A stretch of DNA of 33,539 nt from Butyrivibrio sp. (GTDB taxonomy: Bacteria; Bacillota; Clostridia; Lachnospirales; Lachnospiraceae), in the NCBI GenBank assembly GCA_015056585.1, contig SVFZ01000031.1, forward strand, positions 1 to 33,539, given 5' to 3'. Positions 25,371 to 31,922 of this stretch are shown one piece after another. The translations under genes were made by a program, and so were the position numbers. The number at the start of each line of letters is the position of its first letter. Positions within the stretch are counted from its first letter, which is position 1. The notes under the pieces were generated by a model that saw only the letters and a list, made by a program, of their open reading frames with translations, had not been told where the DNA came from and searched no databases.

Positions 25371-25642
25371 AGTAAGAATCCTCCGTCAATGTTTGATAAT
25401 CCTCTAATCCATGAGCACCCCATAGCTTTATACTTGGAGTTGAATAAGTCTTCAAAGGCTTTGTTATACTCGTATCCCTCAACAAAGCAATAAACGGTAT
25501 AACTATCGTCTCCCCAAATTGCAATAAAATCATGCTCACCATGTAAATTCAAGTATTCTGATGCATCTACTGTCCATGGTTCATCATAGAATACTATTCC
25601 ATCTTTGATATGAGATTTAGGTTCTGTTAAAACTGCTGGCAT
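25367..25642 (-). CDS. unknown small protein coupled to the retropepsin-like gene
   Basis: A 91-residue soluble protein of unknown function, rich in aromatic and acidic residues (FYDEPW, GEHDFIAIWGDDSYTVYCFVEGYEY). It has no membrane segment or recognised motif. It has a strong ribosome binding site (GAGAGGAGG before the ATG) and overlaps the next gene by 4 bp. It may be a substrate, inhibitor or partner of the retropepsin-like protein; that is a guess from the pairing. No clear promoter is recognised in the 250 bp upstream. Confidence 0.55.
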   Translation of the reverse strand: MPAVLTEPKSHIKDGIVFYDEPWTVDASEYLNLHGEHDFIAIWGDDSYTVYCFVEGYEYNKAFEDLFNSKYKAMGCSWIRGLSNIDGGFLL

Positions 25643-25895
25643 AGTAACCTCCTCTCTGAACTACTGATACTTTCTACCTGTATTATAACATGATTGGAAA
25701 CAGATATGATAACCATATCCCTATGGATAGCTAACAAGCATCATGCATCTGTGTAGAACTTTCACCAATAGCATGAACGAACATTTGACAATTCCATTGA
25801 TATAAACAGCAAAAAAAATCCCCTCAAAAGCCTCAATAACTAGGAGTTACTATAATTTCACTATAATTTCGGACCAACCGTTTTGTAAACTCAAA

Positions 25896-26138
25896 TCAAT
25901 CGTTAACAGTGTCTATATTCTCAAAAATAGGATCTTCAAAAAAATCAATTATACTGATATCAAGCGCATCACATACTAACTGTATAGTAACTATTCCCGT
26001 ATTTTTACTTGTGCCATACATTATATTTTTCAAAGTCGAACGGGGCATGCCTGCTCTAGTAGATAAAGCGTTTATTGTAATGCAGTGTTCAATACATAGA
26101 TTTTGAATTCTTATTTTTACTGCACTCTCAATGTCCAT
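25896..26138 (-). CDS. XRE-family HTH transcriptional regulator
   Basis: An 80-residue protein consisting almost only of a Cro/C1-type helix-turn-helix. The recognition region is NALSTRAGMPRSTLKNIMYG, followed by VCDALDISIIDFFED, typical of short XRE regulators in Firmicutes. The ATG at 26138 is chosen because GGGAGAT lies upstream; an in-frame ATG at 26159 lacks one. It is divergent from the first c-di-GMP riboswitch cassette, with only about 50 bp between its start and that promoter, so it could control either side. The operator is not identified. Confidence 0.82.
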   Translation of the reverse strand: MDIESAVKIRIQNLCIEHCITINALSTRAGMPRSTLKNIMYGTSKNTGIVTIQLVCDALDISIIDFFEDPIFENIDTVND

Positions 26139-26184
26139 ATTTAATCTCCCTGTACTCAAGCCTACTAGAGCACAGAAAAAAATG

Positions 26185-26213
26185 TGGACTTTATAAAGAC
26201 CTTATGATATATT
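26185..26213 (+). promoter_or_regulatory. promoter of riboswitch cassette 1
   Basis: -35 TGGACT (26185-26190), 17 bp, -10 TATATT (26208-26213) preceded by TG (extended -10). The element is nearly identical to the promoter at 27241-27269, which supports both. Confidence 0.75.
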
Positions 26214-26255
26214 TATATAACACTGATTAACGTAAAAACATTTATTTCAATTTCA

Positions 26256-26328
26256 GATTTAAGGCAAAGCTAGAGAAATCTAGTGACGCAAAGCTATAGG
26301 GCCTAAACCAGGTAGCCAGTTGCAAATC
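26256..26328 (+). promoter_or_regulatory. c-di-GMP-I riboswitch, cassette 1
   Basis: Class I c-di-GMP aptamer. P1 strands GATTT/AAATC and GCAA/TTGC close it. GGCAAAGC leads to P2 CTAGA-GAAA-TCTAG with a GNRA loop, then GTGACGCAAAGC, TATAGGGCCTAAACC (tetraloop receptor side) and GCCAGTTGC. The P3 arm is short. A terminator follows after two bases. Confidence 0.92.
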
Positions 26329-26330
26329 TC

Positions 26331-26356
26331 GCGGTGGCTTTTCCACCGCTTTTTTT
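26331..26356 (+). terminator. expression-platform terminator of riboswitch 1
   Basis: GCGGTGG pairs with CCACCGC, followed by seven T. The 5' arm GCGGTGGC can also pair with GCCAGTTGC of the aptamer (with wobbles and one bulge), giving a possible antiterminator. Confidence 0.88.
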
Positions 26357-26393
26357 ATGAGTAAAGACAAGATTTCATAGAGAGGAAATGATA

Positions 26394-27113
26394 ATGAAAA
26401 AATATTCTGTTTTTGTCATGACTACTATCTTCTGTTTGGCTTTATGGTTTATTAAACCTGTTGAAGCATATGCTGCATACGACTATGCAAATGATAACAC
26501 AGGGCTTGTTTATCCAAATTATACCAGGGATATTTCAAATGATTATTATAGAGGCGAACATGACTTTAGCCTTAGCGGAGAAAATCTAATCTATTCTGGC
26601 GACTACTGTACGTTTTATAAGACAAATTTAACAGAAAATACTCTTCTCGATTCATCAGGGTATGTATATAGTGATCCAGTACATATTAAAGTCAAACTAG
26701 GAGTTCCAGTTACTGTGCGATTAACATGGGGCATGGTTACAGCATATGAAAATGCTACAAATACAATATATGTACACGATGATGTGTATGACTCTTATCA
26801 TACAGTCAAATTAGATGACTTTATGGCTGTTGTTAATGATGACGCTGCTTTTAAGGCGTTACAACATAAAGCACGTTTGGAGACAGTTGCAATGGTAAAA
26901 GATCTTGTCGCTAAACGGAATAATAAGACAAGCGCCCCTAATTCTAACGCAATTGATTCATTAAAAAATTCTTCTGTTAATTCTGCAGATTTTAACGCCT
27001 ATGTTTATTATGCAAATAATTCTGACTTACAAACGGCAATAGGTGCAGATGCAAATGCTTTGTACAATCATTGGCAACAGTACGGAAAAACTGAAGGTAG
27101 AAAAGCAAAATAA
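26394..27113 (+). CDS. secreted protein with C-terminal YY/DLQ/EGR domain, copy 1
   Basis: A 239-residue exported protein (ATG at 26394, AGAGG eight bases upstream). The signal peptide is about residues 1-28 (FCLALWFIKPVEAYA). The mature part is rich in Tyr, Asn and Asp and has no fold I recognise. The last 45 residues (FNAYVYYANNSDLQTAIG to YGKTEGRKAK) are shared with copy 2. This tail resembles short domains in other secreted bacterial proteins of the type F-D-x-x-Y-Y...D-L...L-x-H-W/Y-x-x-Y-G-x-x-E-G-R; their function is not settled to my knowledge. No LPXTG, lipobox or membrane anchor is present. Expression should depend on the c-di-GMP riboswitch immediately upstream. Confidence 0.72.
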   Translation: MKKYSVFVMTTIFCLALWFIKPVEAYAAYDYANDNTGLVYPNYTRDISNDYYRGEHDFSLSGENLIYSGDYCTFYKTNLTENTLLDSSGYVYSDPVHIKVKLGVPVTVRLTWGMVTAYENATNTIYVHDDVYDSYHTVKLDDFMAVVNDDAAFKALQHKARLETVAMVKDLVAKRNNKTSAPNSNAIDSLKNSSVNSADFNAYVYYANNSDLQTAIGADANALYNHWQQYGKTEGRKAK

Positions 27114-27118
27114 TCAAA

Positions 27119-27160
27119 ACTGTAGAACCTAAACAGGTTGGCAGTTGCAAGTGTTGCGAA
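27119..27160 (+). repeat. relic of a c-di-GMP-I riboswitch (3' half)
   Basis: The bases directly after the stop of copy 1 match the 3' half of riboswitch 1: CTGTAGAACCTAAACAGG corresponds to CTATAGGGCCTAAACCAGG, then GGCAGTTGCAAGT to GCCAGTTGCAAAT. The 5' half (GGCAAAGC and GTGACGCAAAG) is missing, so it should not bind ligand. It suggests past duplication of cassettes. Confidence 0.6.
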
Positions 27161-27240
27161 TGTAATATTAAACTAACCGCTCTCTCACTGCCGATAATCT
27201 CCACTATATATCTCAAGGCAATGATAGCGCAAAAAAAGTA

Positions 27241-27269
27241 TGGACTTTATAAAGGCCATATGATATAGT
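27241..27269 (+). promoter_or_regulatory. promoter of riboswitch cassette 2
   Basis: -35 TGGACT (27241-27246), 17 bp, -10 TATAGT (27264-27269) preceded by TG. The preceding A-rich tract and the spacer are conserved with the cassette 1 promoter. Confidence 0.75.
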
Positions 27270-27316
27270 TATAAAGTAAAAATATTTATACGCAATATCA
27301 TATATATTCTCAATTC

Positions 27317-27385
27317 AAAAGCAAAGCTGAAGAAATTCAGTGACGCAAAGCTATAGGGTCTTTAACATGACAGCCAGTTGCATTT
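27317..27385 (+). promoter_or_regulatory. c-di-GMP-I riboswitch, cassette 2
   Basis: Class I c-di-GMP aptamer: AGCAAAGC, P2 CTGAA-GAAA-TTCAG, GTGACGCAAAGC, TATAGGGTCTTTAAC, a short P3 and GCCAGTTGC, closed by GCAA/TTGC. The core blocks are identical to riboswitch 1; the P2, P3 and linker differ. Confidence 0.92.
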
Positions 27386-27395
27386 AGGGAACTTT

Positions 27396-27423
27396 GCGAT
27401 GGCTTTACCATCGCTTTTTTTTT
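27396..27423 (+). terminator. expression-platform terminator of riboswitch 2
   Basis: GCGATGG pairs with CCATCGC, followed by nine T. The 5' arm GCGATGGC is complementary to GCCAGTTGC of the aptamer except for one bulged G and one wobble, which supports an antiterminator. Confidence 0.9.
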
Positions 27424-27452
27424 ACAACAAATAAGGAAAGGGAAGGTTTATT

Positions 27453-28172
27453 ATGAATCAAAAAATCAAAAAAGAACTAGCAGTTATTGTTGTTATGGGA
27501 GTATTGCTTTTAGCTTTATCGCCTCTGGCTTCCGTAAGATCTGCAGCAGCAGGTGTAGCCAAAACTTTTACTATTCCACTTACTTACACAAATACAACAG
27601 GAAAAAAAGCATCCGCAAACTTAACTATGACTTACACTACAGCGTCCCTGACAAAAGGTACTGTTATAAAGCTTTCCGGTCTCCCATCGGATTCTATATA
27701 TACTGGAGCCAATATTAATTGTGGCTTCATTGAAATTGATAGTAAATCAGGTGACATCCTTACATATAAATTGTTCGGGGGCACTAATGGTACAGCCTAT
27801 TCTAACGGATCTGTCTCATATACTATGCAAAACGCAAATGCCGGTGCAACATTAACAATTGGATTAAATCAGAATAATACGGGTAATCCTAGTGATGGCT
27901 ATTATCTTCTGGATGAGTCTGGGTTAGTTGCCGATGTATATACAGGAAAATTCATAAATGAATCAACAGCTCCCGCTACAACTAACACCACTGCAACAAC
28001 ATCCATTGATCTCTCTGGACTAGCCAATGCTTCTGTAAACAATTCCGAATTTAATGCAAAGGCCTATTATGAAAATAATGTAGACTTACAGTCAGCGATA
28101 GGTCCAGACGCGCAAGCTTTATACAACCATTGGGTTAACTACGGAAAAGCTGAAGGAAGAAAAGCAAAATAA
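27453..28172 (+). CDS. secreted protein with C-terminal YY/DLQ/EGR domain, copy 2
   Basis: A 239-residue exported protein. The signal peptide is about residues 1-33 (VIVVMGVLLLALSPLASV...SAAA). A Thr/Gly/Ser/Asn-rich beta-type region follows (35-175), then a Thr-rich linker (ATTNTTATTS) and the shared C-terminal domain (about 193-239, FNAKAYYENNVDLQSAIG to YGKAEGRKAK). The N-terminal regions of copies 1 and 2 are not obviously related, so the tail is a portable module. AGGGAAGG lies before the ATG. It is the first gene after riboswitch 2, and no terminator separates it from the next three genes, so it probably heads a four-gene operon. Confidence 0.72.
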   Translation: MNQKIKKELAVIVVMGVLLLALSPLASVRSAAAGVAKTFTIPLTYTNTTGKKASANLTMTYTTASLTKGTVIKLSGLPSDSIYTGANINCGFIEIDSKSGDILTYKLFGGTNGTAYSNGSVSYTMQNANAGATLTIGLNQNNTGNPSDGYYLLDESGLVADVYTGKFINESTAPATTNTTATTSIDLSGLANASVNNSEFNAKAYYENNVDLQSAIGPDAQALYNHWVNYGKAEGRKAK

Positions 28173-28208
28173 GTTAATTACCACTCAATCAATAAGGAGG
28201 ATTACATA

Positions 28209-28709
28209 ATGGCTACATTGAGTTGTCCACATTGTGGGCAGGAAGTTTATGAAAAACTGGATACTTGTCCACATTGCGGCGGACCTATGGTACCAGAGGC
28301 TGACAATGATATGAATTTATCTTTTTCAGATATATTCAAACTTGCAAATGAAACTGATAAAAAGTGGTTTTTGGGAAGCACGATAGCCGGAGCTGTTATC
28401 ATTTTAATATACTTTGTGACAGGCGTATTCACTGAAGGGAGTCTTGCATCAAATATTATTGTATTTATTTTTTTTACATATCTCTTTGCTTCTTTTTTTT
28501 ACGGCATGCATGCCTTTCACCCTTTTAGACGTTTCATGCCATTAGGCATTATAATTGGTATTCTTTTAGTATGGATAGTTGGAATTATGGTAGCTATATA
28601 TGGCGGTTTCTTTTTTTGGTACCCCAGAGCAATTATTCGTCTAATAATACATAAACCACTTCTTTCAGAAAAAGATGTTCAAAAATTGTATGTTAAGAAT
28701 CTGCTATAA
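28209..28709 (+). CDS. zinc-ribbon membrane protein
   Basis: A 166-residue protein. Two CPHCG knuckles, CPHCGQEVY (6-14) and CPHCGGPMV (20-28), form a zinc ribbon at the cytoplasmic N-terminus. Three to four hydrophobic helices follow from about residue 55 (GSTIAGAVIILIYFVTGVF, NIIVFIFFTYLFASFF, LGIIIGILLVWIVGIMVAIYGG). Zinc-ribbon/membrane proteins like this are common in Firmicutes and mostly uncharacterised. Good ribosome binding site (AAGGAGG). It begins 37 bp after copy 2 and shares its riboswitch-driven transcript (inference). A role in sensing or in export of neighbours is speculation. Confidence 0.7.
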   Translation: MATLSCPHCGQEVYEKLDTCPHCGGPMVPEADNDMNLSFSDIFKLANETDKKWFLGSTIAGAVIILIYFVTGVFTEGSLASNIIVFIFFTYLFASFFYGMHAFHPFRRFMPLGIIIGILLVWIVGIMVAIYGGFFFWYPRAIIRLIIHKPLLSEKDVQKLYVKNLL

Positions 28710-28750
28710 CCATTATTTGTTTTTGTCCAAGAAATAGGAGCCATATTAAC

Positions 28751-30118
28751 ATGTTTATAAACCAACGAACAATCACAACCATATCCATCTTATTAATGTT
28801 GGGCGGAGTTTCATTAATCACAGGATGTGGTTCATCAAAAGTAAGCAATACTGATGTGACAACTGAAGATGTACAGGAAGTCCTCCAGGAAGAATTTGGT
28901 GAAGATTTAAGTGAAGAAGATGCCAATCTTTTAGCAAGTACGATTAATGAAATTGCTGATTCATCCACCGAAGCACAATCAGCAGAAGAAATAAAAGAAG
29001 ATGAGCCCAAGGTCTATCCACCAGCAGATGAATGGCGCAGCACATCAGTTGATGATAGATATATACAAATTTGTGACGTATTACTGGCTCCCGGTTACTC
29101 AGTCGATGATATCATGAAAAAAATTGGTGAATCCGAGCTGGAACTGACATATGATTATAACCCTGAAGCACTAACTAGTGCGCACAGAAGTGGGAATATC
29201 ACTATTAAATATCATATGAAAGATTGGCTGACAATTGATTATATAAATCCAACAAAAGAAGTAGGGACATTAAAAGATGCCATAGTATATTATATATATC
29301 CTCGCGAAGAAGCAAAAGAAACTACAAGATATATTGATGGAAGGAATTTGTCTGATATGTCTTCACTTACATATCAAGATGTAAAGTCCTTGTCAGAAAA
29401 TATATTCAAAGGATACATTATTCAGGAAAGCACTGATTTTACAGGCAATCTTGTTGTCAAATATCTTACCCCTTATACATCTAATTTTTCGAGTGATAAG
29501 TCATTAGACTATACAAAAGGTAACGTTCCAAATGTCGAAGAAGCTTTCGGTTATTACTTTACCTACCCGCTTTGGTATGTTTTTTACATAGATCCCAACA
29601 CCAATCAGGTAGTAAATTTTGAGATTTCCCATTTAAACAGCGTCTCGTTTAATGAGAGCAAAACATCGTCTGATGATAATAAAGAAGAAAAAGATACAGA
29701 AAATAATGACACCAACACCGCAAACAACAACTCAACAGACAAATGGGGAGATACTGAAGTCACCGAATATGTTGATGATGAGTATGGTATTCATTTTTAT
29801 CTCCCAAGTGATTTGACAGTTACTGTAAAAGGTCCTCTATATAATTGGGGAATTGTAAACCGATCATACTACGTTACAGGACGTGGAATGAAAGACGAGT
29901 ATCTATGCCAGACTCAAAAATGCTCTGACGAGGTTCATAATGACAGTGACCCGCCGGAAGATGAATTACATGGTGAGATTGCGCATAAAGATGGGTATCA
30001 TTATTCAATAAACTTTATAAATCCGGAAACTCAATATGATTTCACACTCTCAAGTGCGATGATTGAATTTATGGCAGAATATAGGCAAAAAATCCTTGAT
30101 AGTGCTTGGGTTGAATAA
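28751..30118 (+). CDS. lipoprotein of unknown function
   Basis: A 455-residue lipoprotein. The signal ends in lipobox LITGC (Cys around residue 26), so it should be anchored to the outer face of the membrane. An acidic helical stretch follows (EDVQEVLQEEFGEDLSEED), then a globular part to about 305, an Asp/Asn/Thr-rich linker (about 308-330) and a C-terminal domain (about 335-455). I recognise no enzyme motif. AGGAG lies before the ATG. It is the third gene of the putative operon, 41 bp after the zinc-ribbon gene. Confidence 0.72.
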   Translation: MFINQRTITTISILLMLGGVSLITGCGSSKVSNTDVTTEDVQEVLQEEFGEDLSEEDANLLASTINEIADSSTEAQSAEEIKEDEPKVYPPADEWRSTSVDDRYIQICDVLLAPGYSVDDIMKKIGESELELTYDYNPEALTSAHRSGNITIKYHMKDWLTIDYINPTKEVGTLKDAIVYYIYPREEAKETTRYIDGRNLSDMSSLTYQDVKSLSENIFKGYIIQESTDFTGNLVVKYLTPYTSNFSSDKSLDYTKGNVPNVEEAFGYYFTYPLWYVFYIDPNTNQVVNFEISHLNSVSFNESKTSSDDNKEEKDTENNDTNTANNNSTDKWGDTEVTEYVDDEYGIHFYLPSDLTVTVKGPLYNWGIVNRSYYVTGRGMKDEYLCQTQKCSDEVHNDSDPPEDELHGEIAHKDGYHYSINFINPETQYDFTLSSAMIEFMAEYRQKILDSAWVE

Positions 30119-30143
30119 AAGAATACTTCTGAAATGCGATTAA

Positions 30144-30168
30144 TACACCGAATTATTTCTTCGGTGTA
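30144..30168 (+). promoter_or_regulatory. stem-loop between lipoprotein and TPR genes
   Basis: TACACCGAA pairs with TTCGGTGTA across a 7-nt loop. No T run follows, so it is more likely a processing or partial attenuation structure than a full terminator. Confidence 0.5.
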
Positions 30169-30208
30169 CTAAGTATTTATCAAGCTATATCCTCGAGGAA
30201 AGTCAAAT

Positions 30209-31489
30209 ATGAAAAGCAAAATTATAATACTTGTATGCATAGCAATTCTTTTAGGTACAGGCGGTGTTGTTATCTATTACAATACTCCGCAAAAGCAAGC
30301 TGAAAGGTTAATAGACAAAGGATCTGCTTATTTGTCTGCTGATAAAATTGATTCAGCCACTGAGGCATACAAAAAAGCCATTTCAAAAGATCCTGATAAT
30401 CAGGAAGCATATTTAGGACTTTTGGATAGTTACAAAGCTGCTGGAGATAATGAGTCCATCATCCAGCTGTATCAAGACTCAAAAATCTTGAATTCAGATT
30501 TGTCCACAAAAATATCTGAGAACGCAAGTGATTATTTCCAGTCATCTGCAGAACAATCTATTGCATCAAACGATATCAAAAACGCATCTAAATATGCTGA
30601 TTATGTTCTAAAATTAGATGGAAATGATTCACAAATCAAAGAGAACATAAGCACATATTACAAGAACAATATAGAAAATGCTATTAACGAAGGCGATACC
30701 AAACAAGCAATTGCTTACATCGATGAAGCCATTAGTGAGACAGGCGATAGCTCTTTTTCTGATTATAAAGATGAAATTCCATATGCCTTGATGAATGAGC
30801 TAAAAATAGTTCCTCTAGGAGAGTTCAGATGCGATTATGCAGTTGGTTTTTCACCACCCGGGGCAAACTTATTTGCTACTATGGATGGAGTAGAGGCAAC
30901 AAAGACAGATCTTGTTTACGCCAAGCCAGAACTCATAGCTTCATCAGAAACAGATACAACAGTAAGTCATGGCTATAGAATAACTTGCACAACAGAAGTT
31001 GAAGTTAAATACGCACATACAAACTGGGAAATACAAATTGCTGTTACCGCCCCCAAATTTATAGACTATTATACAGGAATGATCTATGGCGGAGGACATC
31101 CTGTTCCTCTCAATGAAGTATCACAGGAAAAATATGATTTTTTACGTAATGGAATGCCATATGTTGTCGACTATAGTGAAACATCTGATGAATCAGTAAC
31201 ACCTATTGAACAGGGCGATGGCTATGTTAAATTGCTCTTCACCACGAATTACTACTACGTATTTAACATGCCAAAAGACTATGACGGATTGCTATTAGAA
31301 TACAATAATAATCCTGACACGAGAACAGATTTTATAAATGAGATTAATGGCGTTACTGATTACGAGGGATATCGCGGTCCAACTAATAAAATTACCGAGA
31401 ACTCCAAAGAATTCAGCGGACAGCAATGGTACTATCAGTTTGATACTCCGGATGATGCAAAAGATTTCATATTTATGAAAGTAGAATAA
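30209..31489 (+). CDS. membrane-anchored TPR-repeat protein
   Basis: A 426-residue protein with one N-terminal membrane helix (residues 4-24, IIILVCIAILLGTGGVVIYY) and no lipobox, so it is probably anchored with the bulk outside. Residues 30-190 are TPR-like helical repeats, clearest at KGSAYLSADKIDSATEAYKK and DPDNQEAYLGLLDSYKAAGD. The C-terminal 220 residues are Tyr-rich and predicted beta, with no family I can name. GAGGAAAG precedes the ATG. It is the last gene before the IS element. TPRs suggest a scaffold for the neighbouring exported proteins; this is inference. Confidence 0.75.
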   Translation: MKSKIIILVCIAILLGTGGVVIYYNTPQKQAERLIDKGSAYLSADKIDSATEAYKKAISKDPDNQEAYLGLLDSYKAAGDNESIIQLYQDSKILNSDLSTKISENASDYFQSSAEQSIASNDIKNASKYADYVLKLDGNDSQIKENISTYYKNNIENAINEGDTKQAIAYIDEAISETGDSSFSDYKDEIPYALMNELKIVPLGEFRCDYAVGFSPPGANLFATMDGVEATKTDLVYAKPELIASSETDTTVSHGYRITCTTEVEVKYAHTNWEIQIAVTAPKFIDYYTGMIYGGGHPVPLNEVSQEKYDFLRNGMPYVVDYSETSDESVTPIEQGDGYVKLLFTTNYYYVFNMPKDYDGLLLEYNNNPDTRTDFINEINGVTDYEGYRGPTNKITENSKEFSGQQWYYQFDTPDDAKDFIFMKVE

Positions 31490-31631
31490 CAAAAATTGAT
31501 TTTGATCTCCGATATTTACGATTCATTTACAGCAGATGCACGGTATGTTTGCCCGTGATTAAAAGAGCTGACCATTAAAATGAACAGGGGTCTGTCAAGT
31601 AGATAGGCCAAATAAATAAAATAAGTTAAGA

Positions 31632-31669
31632 AAAATGGTGATCACTTCAATTGAGGTGATCACCATTTT
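31632..31669. terminator. 38-bp palindrome, probable bidirectional terminator
   Basis: AAAATGGTGATCAC pairs with GTGATCACCATTTT (14 bp) around the self-complementary TCAATTGA. T-rich bases flank it on both strands. It probably stops transcription from the TPR operon and from the IS. Confidence 0.8.
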
Positions 31670-31719
31670 ATTACGTGGCGGTAAAGTATATAAGTGATGA
31701 CAGGATTCCTGTCACTCTA

Positions 31720-31853
31720 ATCCTTGGTCTGCTTGTTGACTACTTTATCTGTCATGGAATATCAGTCAACCCTGCGCTATGCGCACCGCGAAGCGGCTGC
31801 GGGGTTGACAGACATTCCATGACAGATATTCTGTAGTCAAGCAGATCAAGGAT
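31720..31853. repeat. long imperfect inverted repeat (about 55-bp arms)
   Basis: The left arm begins ATCCTTGGTCTGCTTG and includes ATCTGTCATGGAAT and GTCAACCC. The right arm ends with the complements GGGTTGAC, ATTCCATGACAGAT and CAAGCAGATCAAGGAT. The tip contains a small GC-rich CCGC/GCGG hairpin. Confidence 0.85.
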
Positions 31854-31922
31854 ATTTGTGCGCTTTGCGCACTTTATTCATGGGCAGAGGCGTTTAGCCT
31901 CTGGCTTCATTTCAATTCATGA

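Larger units (their letters stand above)
31490..31922. other. highly structured non-coding region between TPR gene and transposase
   Basis: No gene is present. It holds at least five hairpins in about 270 bp: the palindrome at 31632-31669, GACAGGA/TCCTGTC at 31699-31713, the long inverted repeat at 31720-31853, GTGCGC/GCGCAC at 31858-31872 and CAGAGGC/GCCTCTG at 31885-31903. Much of it probably belongs to the IS element. Confidence 0.7.

Noticed and set aside
25357..25542. Second minus-strand frame overlapping the small partner of the retropepsin-like gene
   Set aside because: It lies in another frame fully inside the better-supported gene at 25367-25642, which has a strong ribosome binding site and stop-start coupling.
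27119..27160. A fourth functional c-di-GMP riboswitch
   Set aside because: The 5' half with GGCAAAGC, the GNRA hairpin and GTGACGCAAAG is missing, and no T-rich terminator follows.
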